Assembly (NCBI RefSeq): GCF_000711885.1
Contig: NZ_KL543997.1
Location: 21,438-85,437, forward strand
Length of the DNA: 64,000 nt
Source: Chromobacterium haemolyticum DSM 19808
GTDB lineage: Bacteria; Pseudomonadota; Gammaproteobacteria; Burkholderiales; Chromobacteriaceae
Reading direction: 5' to 3'
Below are positions 25,137-32,552 of the stretch, piece after piece. Under the pieces are notes generated by a model. It saw nothing but the letters and a program-made list of their open reading frames with translations. It had not been told where the DNA came from and did no database searches. Position numbers and translations under genes: made by a program. How positions within the stretch are numbered: position 1 is the stretch's first letter; each line of letters begins with the position of its first letter.

Positions 25137-26582
25137 TCAATAGGCTTCGTCGGCCGACAGCACGGCCGGCAGAGTGCGGATCAGAATGTAGGCGTCGAAC
25201 CATAGCGACCAGTTCTCGATGTATTCGAGATCGTGCGCCACCCGGCCCTCTATCTTGGCCAGCGTGTCGGTTTCGCCGCGGTAGCCGTTGACCTGGGCCC
25301 AGCCGGTAATGCCCGGCTTGACCCGATGGCGGGCGGAATACTCCGCCACCGCGTCTTCGAACAAGACACCGGCGGCCTTGGTGGCGGTTGCGTGCGGACG
25401 CGGCCCCACCATGGACATGCTGCCGCCCAGCACATTGAGCAATTGCGGCAGTTCGTCCAGGCTGGTCTTGCGGATGAAGCGCCCGACGCGAGTCACGCGC
25501 GGGTCGCTGCGTGTGGTTTGCGCCTCGGCGTCGGCGTCGGTCCGCTCCACGTACATGGAGCGGAATTTGTAGACCTCGATCAAACGGTTGTTGTAGCCGT
25601 AGCGCCTTTGCCGGAACAGCACCGGCCCCGGCGAATCCAGCTTGATCAACAAGGCGATCAACAACATCAGCGGCGCGGTCAGCGCCAGCGCGCAAACGGC
25701 GAGCAGCACGTCCTCGCAGCGTTTGAGCAAGGGCGACCACCCCTTGAGCGGGCGCTCGGAAATATTGAACATCGGTAACCCCGCCACCGCGGTCACCCGA
25801 TGATGAGCGTGCTGCAAGCCCGCCATGTCCGGCGCCAGCAGCACCGTCACCGGCAAGCGCCGCAGCATGCTGACCAAGTCTCCCATCCGCTTGACCGCCG
25901 CCCAAGGCAACGCCACCAGGATTTGCTGTACCTCGCCCTCGCGCACCATCGTCTCCAGCCGACGCATGCCGCCCAAATAAGGCAGGCCGGCCATGGCGTG
26001 CTGCAAGCGGTCCGAACGATCGTCCACAAAGCCGATCACGCAGGCGCGGATGTCCGCGTTTTCCTTCAGAAAACCGGCCAGCAAATGGCCGCTGGCAGTA
26101 CAACCCAGGATCACCGTGCGTTGCAGGCCCACGCCGCGACGCACCAGCCGGCGGCACCAGACGTACACCAACAAGCGCTGCGCCAGCAATAAAGCCAGCG
26201 TCGCCGTAAACCAGACCGGCCACAGCCGGTCCGGCAAGGCGGCCAAGGCCGGGGACAGCCCGCGGGCCAGCCACAAGACCAAAAACAAGAGCACGCACGC
26301 CGCGGCCAAGGGCCGCAGGCGCAACTGGCGTAAAAACATGCCTCCGCCGTAAACGCCCAGCGCCTGGAAAGACAGCAAAGCCAGCGCGCCGGCCAACAAC
26401 AAGAGCTGTCCGGCCTGCCCGCGGGCCGCCGCGGCGGCCGGATCAAACAACAGCAAAATACAGCCGGGCGCCAGCACCATCGCCAGGTGCGTCAACCGGG
26501 CCAGCAGCCGCAGATAGGTCAAGGTCTCGGGATAGAACTGCACCAAGCCGTCCACATTGCGAATTCGCATCTTGTAAACCAT
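25137..26582 (-). CDS. pslA: Undecaprenyl-phosphate sugar phosphotransferase (PslA/WcaJ-like)
   Basis: A 481-residue polyprenol-phosphate hexose-1-phosphate transferase that starts repeat-unit assembly. Four to five N-terminal membrane segments, then a CoA-binding-like domain ([18 protein letters not shown], about 150-260), then a C-terminal bacterial sugar transferase domain from about 285: [59 protein letters not shown]. It is the first gene of the operon. No good Shine-Dalgarno precedes the ATG at 26582 or the in-frame ATG at 26570, so the exact start is uncertain and translation may be controlled. Confidence 0.9.
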   Translation of the reverse strand: MVYKMRIRNVDGLVQFYPETLTYLRLLARLTHLAMVLAPGCILLLFDPAAAAARGQAGQLLLLAGALALLSFQALGVYGGGMFLRQLRLRPLAAACVLLFLVLWLARGLSPALAALPDRLWPVWFTATLALLLAQRLLVYVWCRRLVRRGVGLQRTVILGCTASGHLLAGFLKENADIRACVIGFVDDRSDRLQHAMAGLPYLGGMRRLETMVREGEVQQILVALPWAAVKRMGDLVSMLRRLPVTVLLAPDMAGLQHAHHRVTAVAGLPMFNISERPLKGWSPLLKRCEDVLLAVCALALTAPLMLLIALLIKLDSPGPVLFRQRRYGYNNRLIEVYKFRSMYVERTDADAEAQTTRSDPRVTRVGRFIRKTSLDELPQLLNVLGGSMSMVGPRPHATATKAAGVLFEDAVAEYSARHRVKPGITGWAQVNGYRGETDTLAKIEGRVAHDLEYIENWSLWFDAYILIRTLPAVLSADEAY

Positions 26583-26730
26583 TAAGTTTAATTTGATTAA
26601 ACAAATCCACCTTTTAAGTTTAAAATTTTAATTTAATGTCTTTAAACCTTTTGCGTAATATCGCAGCAAAGCGTCCTCCACGCAACCAGGATTTGCTCCG
26701 CGCCTTGAAATCTGTTGTCAAAAAGAATGT
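26583..26730 (-). promoter_or_regulatory. AT-rich leader of the exopolysaccharide operon
   Basis: The first ~85 bases before the operon are strikingly AT-rich in a GC-rich genome, suggesting a silencer or strong regulation. A perfect palindrome GTTTAAT-TTG-ATTAAAC occupies 26586-26602, only four bases before the start codon, where a bound protein or RNA hairpin could block translation. On the coding strand the leader carries several GGA trinucleotides (GTGGAGGACG, AAGGTGGATT) of the kind bound by RsmA/CsrA, which is known to repress psl in Pseudomonas. TTGACA near 26715-26720 is a possible -35, without a clear -10. Confidence 0.4.
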
Positions 26731-26808
26731 AAAGCGAAGCCGGCAAGCTGACTGCGCGACGATTTATCGATTAAAATCACAACATCAGCCTTAGGAAGGA
26801 ACGATGCG

Positions 26809-26988
26809 ATGTATCAGTCCGATTTCACCCAATTCATCAATGGCTTCCTGGAAGAACACCCGGAAGTGGACAGTCAACGCCGCGAGCTGCGCCTGACCCT
26901 GTGGGACCGTCAATTGAACGCCGACGACCAGAAGCGCTGGAAAGAATCCCGCGTTCCGCAGCAGCCCTACGTTTACCAGCCGGAATAA
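26809..26988 (+). CDS. DUF3460 family protein (59 aa)
   Basis: A short protein starting MYQSDFTQFINGFLEEHPEV and ending SRVPQQPYVYQPE, the pattern of the small betaproteobacterial DUF3460 family of unknown function (conserved LWD and RW.ESRV..Q.YVYQ). AGGAAGGAACG lies upstream of the start. A possible -10 (TTAAAAT) sits near 26771-26777. It is divergent from the exopolysaccharide operon and followed by a hairpin terminator. It is below usual ORF length cut-offs, but the family match makes it a confident gene. Confidence 0.88.
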   Translation: MYQSDFTQFINGFLEEHPEVDSQRRELRLTLWDRQLNADDQKRWKESRVPQQPYVYQPE

Positions 26989-27010
26989 AACCGGCTCCCG
27001 CCTGACCCGA

Positions 27011-27030
27011 CGCCCGCGCCGCGGGCGTTT
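27011..27030 (+). terminator. Hairpin terminator after the DUF3460 gene
   Basis: Stem CGCCCGC-GCC-GCGGGCG (27011-27027) followed by TTT. It is a compact GC-rich stem with a short T-run, lying 22 bases after the DUF3460 stop codon. Confidence 0.6.
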
Positions 27031-27049
27031 CCGATTGCACTGCATACCC

Positions 27050-27718
27050 ATGACCAGCCGCACCCTGGCGCTAGACGGCGCCTTGCACGACTACTTGCTG
27101 AACATCAGCCTCAGCGAACATCCGGTGATGCGCGAGCTGCGCGAATTCACCGCCACCCACCGCATGTCCAAGATGCAAATCGCGCCGGAACAAGGCCAGT
27201 TCATGGCCTGGCTGGCTCAACTGATCGGCGCGCGCCGCTATCTGGAAATCGGCGTGTTCACCGGCTATAGCGCGCTGGCGGTCACCTTGGCGATGCCGGC
27301 GGACAGCCGCACGCTGGCCTGCGACGTCAGCGAAACCTTCACCGCCGTCGCCCGCGATTACTGGGCCCGCGCCGGCGTCGCTGATCGCATTGAGCTAGTG
27401 CTGCAACCGGCGCTCGTCACCTTGCGCCAGCAGCTGGACGCCGGCCAAGCGGGTCAGTACGACCTGGCCTTCATCGACGCGGACAAGCCAGCCTACCGCG
27501 ACTACTACGAAGCCTGTCTGCAACTGGTGCGCCCCGGCGGCGTGATCGCCATCGACAATATTTTCCTGTCCGGCCGCGTGGTGGAACCCAAGCCGGAAGA
27601 CCCGCCTGGCGTGCACCTGATGCACGAATTCAACGCCGGGCTGAAGCACGACCCGCGCATCCGCATGTGCGTGCTGCCGGTGGGCGATGGGCTGACCTTG
27701 TGCACGCGGCTGGCCTGA
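27050..27718 (+). CDS. Caffeoyl-CoA-type O-methyltransferase (Methyltransf_3 family)
   Basis: A 222-residue SAM-dependent O-methyltransferase. Family motifs: ARRYLEIGVFTGYSALAV (motif I), TLACDVS, DLAFIDADKPAYRDYYEAC (metal-binding Asp residues) and GGVIAIDNIFLSGRV. It would methylate catechol-type substrates in a divalent-metal-dependent reaction. The ATG at 27050 gives the usual length; an in-frame ATG at 27035 is the alternative, inside the preceding terminator zone. It stands alone between the DUF3460 terminator and the tol region. The natural substrate is unknown. Confidence 0.88.
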   Translation: MTSRTLALDGALHDYLLNISLSEHPVMRELREFTATHRMSKMQIAPEQGQFMAWLAQLIGARRYLEIGVFTGYSALAVTLAMPADSRTLACDVSETFTAVARDYWARAGVADRIELVLQPALVTLRQQLDAGQAGQYDLAFIDADKPAYRDYYEACLQLVRPGGVIAIDNIFLSGRVVEPKPEDPPGVHLMHEFNAGLKHDPRIRMCVLPVGDGLTLCTRLA

Positions 27719-27776
27719 ACGCCTCAGGCCGGCGCGGCCATGAACTTTTCATGATCCGCCGCGGTCTGACCCGCTT

Positions 27777-27920
27777 AGAGCCTGCTCATCAGTCTCGCGA
27801 GCTAAGGCGAGACAAGGCGAAAGTCGTTGAGAAAGCGGAATGTACAAGCGGTACATGAGTATTTCGAAACGGTTTTCAACGCCGTATCGCCGACGCGCAG
27901 CAGATCGTAAACAGGTTCTT
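27777..27920 (-). repeat. 142-bp palindromic repeat, copy 2
   Basis: Same family as copy 1, reverse orientation. The right end reads GCAGATCGTAAACAGGTTCT; the left end AGAGCCTGCTCATCAGTCTC is diverged, so the arms no longer pair fully. It is flanked on both sides by TTA/TA. It lies between the O-methyltransferase gene and tolR, in the position where tolQ normally ends. Confidence 0.75.
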
Positions 27921-27984
27921 AGCCGGCCCACTTGGGCCGGAGCCCGGTGTATCATGACCGCTTGCCAACGCTAACAGACGCTCC

Positions 27985-28395
27985 ATGCTCAATCGCCGTC
28001 CCCGCCGCCAGATGAACCAGATGAACGTCGTGCCTTACATCGACGTGATGCTGGTGCTGCTGGTCATCTTCATGGTGACCGCGCCGATGTTCACGCCTGG
28101 CGTGATAGAAGTGCCCAGCGTGTCCCAAGCCGCCAGCATCGACACCCGTCCGCTGGAAGTGACCGTGGACGCCCAGGGCAAGATTCAACTGATAGACCAA
28201 GACCGCAAGACAGACGTCGCCTCCGTCGCCGACCTGGCCACGCAGATCCAGGCGCTGGGCGCGGCCGAGCGCCCGGTGGCCATCTCCGCCGACGCCAACC
28301 TCAAATACGCCGAGGTAGTGCGCATCGCCGACAAACTCCACCAGGCCGGCGTCAAGCGCGTAGCGCTGACGGTCAAGCAGCAAAAGCAGGGATGA
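27985..28395 (+). CDS. tolR: TolR, ExbD/TolR-family proton-channel subunit
   Basis: A 136-residue protein with one N-terminal membrane helix, VVPYIDVMLVLLVIFMVTAP (about 19-38), containing the conserved proton-pathway Asp in YIDVML, and a periplasmic domain to the C-terminus. TolR works with TolQ to energise TolA using the proton motive force. TolQ is not encoded upstream, where it normally lies; a repeat and an O-methyltransferase gene are there instead. The stop overlaps the tolA start (ATGA), so TolR and TolA are coupled. GTGTATCATG upstream may be part of the promoter. Confidence 0.92.
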   Translation: MLNRRPRRQMNQMNVVPYIDVMLVLLVIFMVTAPMFTPGVIEVPSVSQAASIDTRPLEVTVDAQGKIQLIDQDRKTDVASVADLATQIQALGAAERPVAISADANLKYAEVVRIADKLHQAGVKRVALTVKQQKQG

Positions 28396-29261
28396 TGGCC
28401 GCAGTGTCCACCTCCCCGCGCCCTTGGTCGTTGATTGTCTCGGTGCTGCTGCACATCGCCGTGGTCGGCCTGCTGCTGTGGGGCGGCTTCCATTCCCAAA
28501 CCTTGCAGGAACAAGCGCCGGTAGCGCTGGAGCTATGGACCACCGCGCCTCCGCCCCCCGCGCCCAGCGCCGTGGCCGAACCCAAGCCCGCGCCGGTGGT
28601 GGAGCCGCCGCGTCCCGCCGTGGCGGAGCCTCCAGCCGACGTCAACCTGGGCCGCCACAAGAAACCGCCGGAGCCGCCCAAGCTCAAACCTGAACCCAAG
28701 CCCGAGCCTAAGCCGGAGCCCAAACCCGAGCCGGCGAAGAAGCCCGAACCCAAAAAAGCGGACAAACCGGCCGAGAAAAAACCGGAGGCCAAAGCGCCGC
28801 CGGCGACGGCCGCCAAGCCGCAGGCCAAACCCAAGCCGTCCAAGACCTACAATCCGGAGGCCGACGACCTGCTGGCCAGCCTGGACAGCCCCCGCACCAA
28901 CGGCAAAGCCAATGCGCGCAGCGACCAGGCCGGTTCCCCCAACGGCGTGGCCGGCGGCGCGGCCAATGGCTCGTCAACGGCCAAAGCAGGCTGGATCAGC
29001 CGGGTCAAGACCAAAGTCACTCCGCTGGTGCAGGTGCCGCCGGAACTGAGCGGCAACCCCAAGGTAGTGTTGCAGGTCAGCCTGCTGCCCTCGCTGGAGG
29101 TGAACCGGGTTCAACTGCTGCAAAGCAGCGGCAGCAAGGCCTACGACGACGCGGTGCAAAGGGCGATCTGGGAAGCGAAAACCTTTCCGGCGCTGCCGCC
29201 CGGCGCCAATTTCAACGACGGCTACCGGCAGTTCAAAATGGAATTCCGTCCCAGGTCATAA
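28392..29261 (+). CDS. tolA: TolA, energy-transducing envelope protein
   Basis: A 289-residue protein: an N-terminal membrane anchor SLIVSVLLHIAVVGLLLWGG, a long Pro/Lys/Glu-rich spacer with repeated KPEP units (about 75-155), and a C-terminal TonB/TolA-type domain (about 195-289; VQVPPELSGNPKVVLQVSL, AYDDAVQRAIWEAKTFP). It spans the periplasm to reach TolB and Pal and takes part in outer-membrane invagination and stability. The spacer is Pro-rich rather than the Ala-rich helix of E. coli TolA. It is coupled to tolR and followed by tolB after 74 bases. Confidence 0.9.
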   Translation: MMAAVSTSPRPWSLIVSVLLHIAVVGLLLWGGFHSQTLQEQAPVALELWTTAPPPPAPSAVAEPKPAPVVEPPRPAVAEPPADVNLGRHKKPPEPPKLKPEPKPEPKPEPKPEPAKKPEPKKADKPAEKKPEAKAPPATAAKPQAKPKPSKTYNPEADDLLASLDSPRTNGKANARSDQAGSPNGVAGGAANGSSTAKAGWISRVKTKVTPLVQVPPELSGNPKVVLQVSLLPSLEVNRVQLLQSSGSKAYDDAVQRAIWEAKTFPALPPGANFNDGYRQFKMEFRPRS

Positions 29262-29335
29262 GACGGATCAAGCACAAGCCATGATGGAACGGCTGCGGCG
29301 TCGCCTCATGCCGATAGACTGATTCGAGGGAACTA

Positions 29336-30625
29336 ATGTCCAGCTTTAAAACTCTGTTGAATATGCTGCTCGTCACGCTGGGCCTGATGGCCGCAGGCGG
29401 CGCGCAAGCGGAAATGACCATTGAGATCGTCGGCGGCGGGGCGAATCGCCACGCCATCGCCATCGCTCCGTTCAAGGACGAGGCCAACGCCCAGGGCGGC
29501 CTGGGTCCGGTGATCAAGAACGATCTGACGATTTCCGGCGTCTTCCGCATGGTGGACGCGGCCGGCGTGGCCAATGTGCCGTTTGAGCCTGCTGACATCC
29601 GCTACCCGCTGTGGCAAGCCGCCGGCGCGCAATCGGTCGCCATCGGCAAGGTAGAGGCCGCGGGAGGCGGGCAGTTGAAAATCAGCTTCCGGCTGATGGA
29701 CGTCGCGCAGAAGAAACAACTGACCGGCGGCGAATTCACCGTCACCCCAGACCGCACCCGCCAAGTGGCGCACGCGATCGCCGACATGATTTACGAGGCG
29801 ATCACCGGCCAGAAAGGCTTCTTCAACACCCGCATCGTTTACGTGCTGAAGACCGGCGGCAGCTATCTGCTGCAAGTGGCGGACGTGGACGGCGGACGCG
29901 CCCAGACCATTCTGCGCTCCAGGGAGCCCATCATCTCCCCAAGTTGGAGCCCGGATGGCGGACGCATCGCCTACGTGTCGTTTGAAAGCAAGAAGCCGGT
30001 GGTCTGGGTGCAGAACTTGGCCACCGGCCAGCGTTTTGCCGCCGCCAACTTCAAGGGCAGCAACTCCGCCCCGGCCTGGAGCCCGGACGGCAGCAAGCTG
30101 GCGGTGGTGCTGACCACCAGCGGCAATTCGCAGATTTACGTGATCAACGCCAACGGCGGCGGCTCGCGCCGGCTGATGTACAACGGAGGCATCGACACCG
30201 AGCCCACATGGAGCCCGGACGGCGGCAGCCTGTACTTTGTCTCCGACCGCGCTGGCGGCCCGCAGATCTACCGCGTGTCCGCCGATGGCGGCAACGCCCA
30301 GCGCGTCACCTGGGAAGGACGCTACAACGTATCGCCCAAGGTGTCGCCGGACGGCAAGACCCTGAGTTACATCCGTCGCGAGGGAGGCAACTTCCGCGTG
30401 ATGGCGCAAGACCTGGCCACCAACGACAGCCGAGTGCTGTCTGACGGCGGCTACAACGAACGCCCAAGCTTCGCCCCCAACGGCCGCATGGTGCTGTACG
30501 CCAGCGACGCAGGCGGCAAGAGCGTGTTGTACGCCGCCACCACGGATGGCAGCAGCAAAGTGAAATTGGCCGTGATCAACGGCGATGTACAGGACCCGGC
30601 TTGGGGCCCATTTAATCGTCCTTAA
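29336..30625 (+). CDS. tolB: TolB, periplasmic Tol-Pal beta-propeller protein
   Basis: A 429-residue secreted protein with a signal peptide (MLLVTLGLMAAGGAQA). The N-terminal alpha/beta domain (about 22-155) is followed by a six-bladed WD-like propeller whose blades repeat S-W-SPDG (SPSWSPDGGRIAYVS, APAWSPDGSKLAVVL, EPTWSPDGGSLYFVSD, SPKVSPDGKTLSYIR). TolB connects TolA to Pal. Length and motifs are normal. pal follows after 14 bases with TTGGAG upstream, so they form one operon. Confidence 0.95.
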   Translation: MSSFKTLLNMLLVTLGLMAAGGAQAEMTIEIVGGGANRHAIAIAPFKDEANAQGGLGPVIKNDLTISGVFRMVDAAGVANVPFEPADIRYPLWQAAGAQSVAIGKVEAAGGGQLKISFRLMDVAQKKQLTGGEFTVTPDRTRQVAHAIADMIYEAITGQKGFFNTRIVYVLKTGGSYLLQVADVDGGRAQTILRSREPIISPSWSPDGGRIAYVSFESKKPVVWVQNLATGQRFAAANFKGSNSAPAWSPDGSKLAVVLTTSGNSQIYVINANGGGSRRLMYNGGIDTEPTWSPDGGSLYFVSDRAGGPQIYRVSADGGNAQRVTWEGRYNVSPKVSPDGKTLSYIRREGGNFRVMAQDLATNDSRVLSDGGYNERPSFAPNGRMVLYASDAGGKSVLYAATTDGSSKVKLAVINGDVQDPAWGPFNRP

Positions 30626-30639
30626 TTGGAGCTATTGAT

Positions 30640-31167
30640 ATGAACTGGAAACAACTCGTCCTCGGCACCGCCACCGTAACCCTGCTGGCCGCCTGCGCCA
30701 GCACCAAACCGGCCGACACCACCGCCGGCACCCAGCAGCCCACCACGCCGCAGACCACCGCGCCGGTGGACACCGGCAGCGGCAACCAGAATCAGGTGTC
30801 CGTGGATCCGCTGAACGATCCCAACAGCCCGCTGGCCAAGCGCAGCGTCTACTTCGGCTTCGACTCCTCCTCCGTCGACGCCAACGGCAAACCGGTCGTG
30901 GAAACCCACTCCGCCTACCTGAAGCAGAACGCGGACAAAAAAGTCATCATCCAGGGCAACACCGACGCTCGCGGCAGCCGCGAATACAACCTGGCCCTGG
31001 GTCAGCGCCGCGCCGAGAGCGTGAAGAAGGCGATGGAAGTACTGGGCGCCAAGGAAAGCCAACTGGAAGCGGTCAGCTTCGGCAAGGAAAAACCGCGCGC
31101 CACCGGCAACACCGAAGCGGACTTCGCAGAGAACCGCCGCGCCGACATCGTGTACCAAGGCCACTAA
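30640..31167 (+). CDS. pal: Pal, peptidoglycan-associated outer-membrane lipoprotein
   Basis: A 175-residue lipoprotein. Signal peptide with lipobox LLAACAS (Cys19), a Thr/Pro-rich linker, and an OmpA-like peptidoglycan-binding domain (about 65-175) with SVYFGFDSSSVDANGKPVV, GNTDARGSREYNLALGQRRA and ENRRADIVY at the end. It anchors the outer membrane to the cell wall and binds TolB. The stop codon directly abuts repeat copy 3, and a strong hairpin follows, so transcription may be partly terminated before cpoB. Confidence 0.95.
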   Translation: MNWKQLVLGTATVTLLAACASTKPADTTAGTQQPTTPQTTAPVDTGSGNQNQVSVDPLNDPNSPLAKRSVYFGFDSSSVDANGKPVVETHSAYLKQNADKKVIIQGNTDARGSREYNLALGQRRAESVKKAMEVLGAKESQLEAVSFGKEKPRATGNTEADFAENRRADIVYQGH

Positions 31168-31311
31168 GAACGGGTTTACGATCTCGCGGGCTAGGACAAG
31201 ACAAGGCGAAAACGGCTGAGAAAGCGGAATGTGCAGCTGGCGCATGAGCATTTCGAGGCGCGACTCGCCTTGCCACGTCTCACGACGCGCAGCAGATCGT
31301 AAACAGGTTCT
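31168..31311 (-). repeat. 142-bp palindromic repeat, copy 3
   Basis: Reverse orientation, directly after the pal stop codon. The arms pair: TTTACGATCT at the left and AGATCGTAAA at the right. The core is diverged but keeps GCTGAGAAAGCGGAATGT and GAGCATTTCGA. It lies inside the tol-pal transcription unit and could act as an RNA hairpin between pal and cpoB. Confidence 0.78.
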
Positions 31312-31322
31312 AGTCCTATGAC

Positions 31323-31350
31323 GCCGGCCCGGTTCCCCGGGCCGGCTTTG
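31323..31350 (+). terminator. Strong hairpin between pal and cpoB
   Basis: A perfect 10-bp stem GCCGGCCCGG-TTCC-CCGGGCCGGC at 31323-31346, followed by TTTG. It probably terminates or attenuates the tolR-tolA-tolB-pal transcript. Confidence 0.6.
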
Positions 31351-31475
31351 CAGCCGGACATCGGGCGAGTGCGTTTTCACGCGCTTGCCGTTAAGATATC
31401 CGGCTGTATTCATTGCCACCCAACTCACACGCGTCGTCCCCTCCGGGGCGGACGGCGGGACATCCTGGGACAACC

Positions 31476-32219
31476 ATGAAACGGCTCACCCTTTGCAGCG
31501 CGCTGCTGCTGGTCCTCACCGGCTGCGCCACCACCGGCGATCTGGAAGAAACCCGCCGCCAGCTGGACCAAGTCAACCGCCAGGCCTCTACGCGGCTCAA
31601 TGAAGTGGAAAGCAAGCTTTCCAATGAAAAGCTGCTGGAGATGGTCAGCCAACTGGAAACGATGAAGGCAGAAGTGGCCAAGCTGCGCGGCGACGTGGAA
31701 GTGCTGAACTACAATCTGCAAACCACCCAAAAGCGTCAGAACGATCTGTACAACGACCTGGACGGCCGGCTGGGCCATCTGGAGAACAGCGGTGCCAAAC
31801 CGGTGCCCGCTACGCACGGCGACGCCTCGGGCGCCGCGGACGGCGGCGCGGCCACCAGCCCGGATTACGACAAGGCGCTGAACTTGCTGCGCGCTCGCGA
31901 CTTCGCCAAGGCCGCCGACGCGCTGCGCGGCTTCATCGAACAAAACCCGCAGGCGCCGCAAGTGGCGGAAGCCACCTACTGGCTGGGCGTGTCGCACACC
32001 GCCTTGCGCCAATACGACGCCGCCATCGACATCCACCGCCGCTTCGTCGAGCAGTTTCCGGACAATCACTTCGCGCCGGAGGCCCTGCGCAATATCGGCA
32101 ACTGCCAGCGCGACCTGGGGCAGATGGATCAAGCCAAAACCACTTATAAACGCCTGATCAAACTGTATCCCAAAACAGATTCCGCCCAGAAAGCGCGCCA
32201 GCAACTGGCAAAAATGTAA
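31476..32219 (+). CDS. cpoB: CpoB (YbgF), cell division coordinator
   Basis: A 247-residue periplasmic protein. The chosen ATG at 31476 gives a signal peptide with a lipobox-like LVLTGCAT. An N-terminal trimerising coiled coil (about 25-105; EETRRQLDQVNRQASTRLNE) is followed by TPR repeats (about 125-247; DYDKALNLLRARDFAKAADA, APQVAEATYWLGVSH, FAPEALRNIGNCQRDLGQ). CpoB links peptidoglycan synthesis with Tol-driven outer-membrane constriction. The Cys suggests a lipid-anchored form, unlike soluble E. coli CpoB. It is the last gene of the tol cluster, followed by a terminator. Confidence 0.9.
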   Translation: MKRLTLCSALLLVLTGCATTGDLEETRRQLDQVNRQASTRLNEVESKLSNEKLLEMVSQLETMKAEVAKLRGDVEVLNYNLQTTQKRQNDLYNDLDGRLGHLENSGAKPVPATHGDASGAADGGAATSPDYDKALNLLRARDFAKAADALRGFIEQNPQAPQVAEATYWLGVSHTALRQYDAAIDIHRRFVEQFPDNHFAPEALRNIGNCQRDLGQMDQAKTTYKRLIKLYPKTDSAQKARQQLAKM

Positions 32220-32262
32220 CACCCCGGCCGGCTCGCTTCCGGCCCTCATGCCCCATTTTGAC

Positions 32263-32290
32263 GCCAGCCCGCCGCGGCTGGCTTTGTCTT
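32263..32290 (+). terminator. Terminator after cpoB
   Basis: Stem GCCAGCC (32263-32269) with GGCTGGC (32276-32282), followed by TTTGTCTT; 43 bases after the cpoB stop. Confidence 0.65.
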
Positions 32291-32552
32291 ATGCGCCCTT
32301 TTCTCCCACGGCAAACACCTGATTTTTCAACAAAAAATTAAAACACAAATAATTATAACCGCTGGTTATCTACACGCCGCACCAAAATAGCGCATTGCTC
32401 CGTCTTTTCCATCCGCTTGTCCCCCCGCTTCCTCTTGCCTTGTCCATGCGTTTTCTCTACCAAACATGCTTACCGCATGACAATATATTCATTCTGGGTT
32501 TAAACCCGGATTAAAAACACAAACGACAAGCTATACAAAGGAGTTATCCGTG
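32291..32552. promoter_or_regulatory. AT-rich upstream region of the RCC1-like lipoprotein gene
   Basis: After the cpoB terminator there are 262 bases without a gene. About 32325-32370 and 32460-32545 are AT-rich, against the genome trend. The TATACAAAGGAG stretch just before the next gene includes its ribosome binding site (AGGAG at 32539-32543). The bias suggests a regulated or horizontally acquired promoter. I cannot define a -35/-10 pair with confidence. Confidence 0.35.

Noticed and set aside
28680-28760. KPEP-coding simple-sequence repeat in tolA as a phase-variation tract
   Set aside because: The units are 12-base codon repeats with synonymous variation in the normal Pro-rich spacer of TolA/TonB proteins; there is no frameshifting homopolymer.
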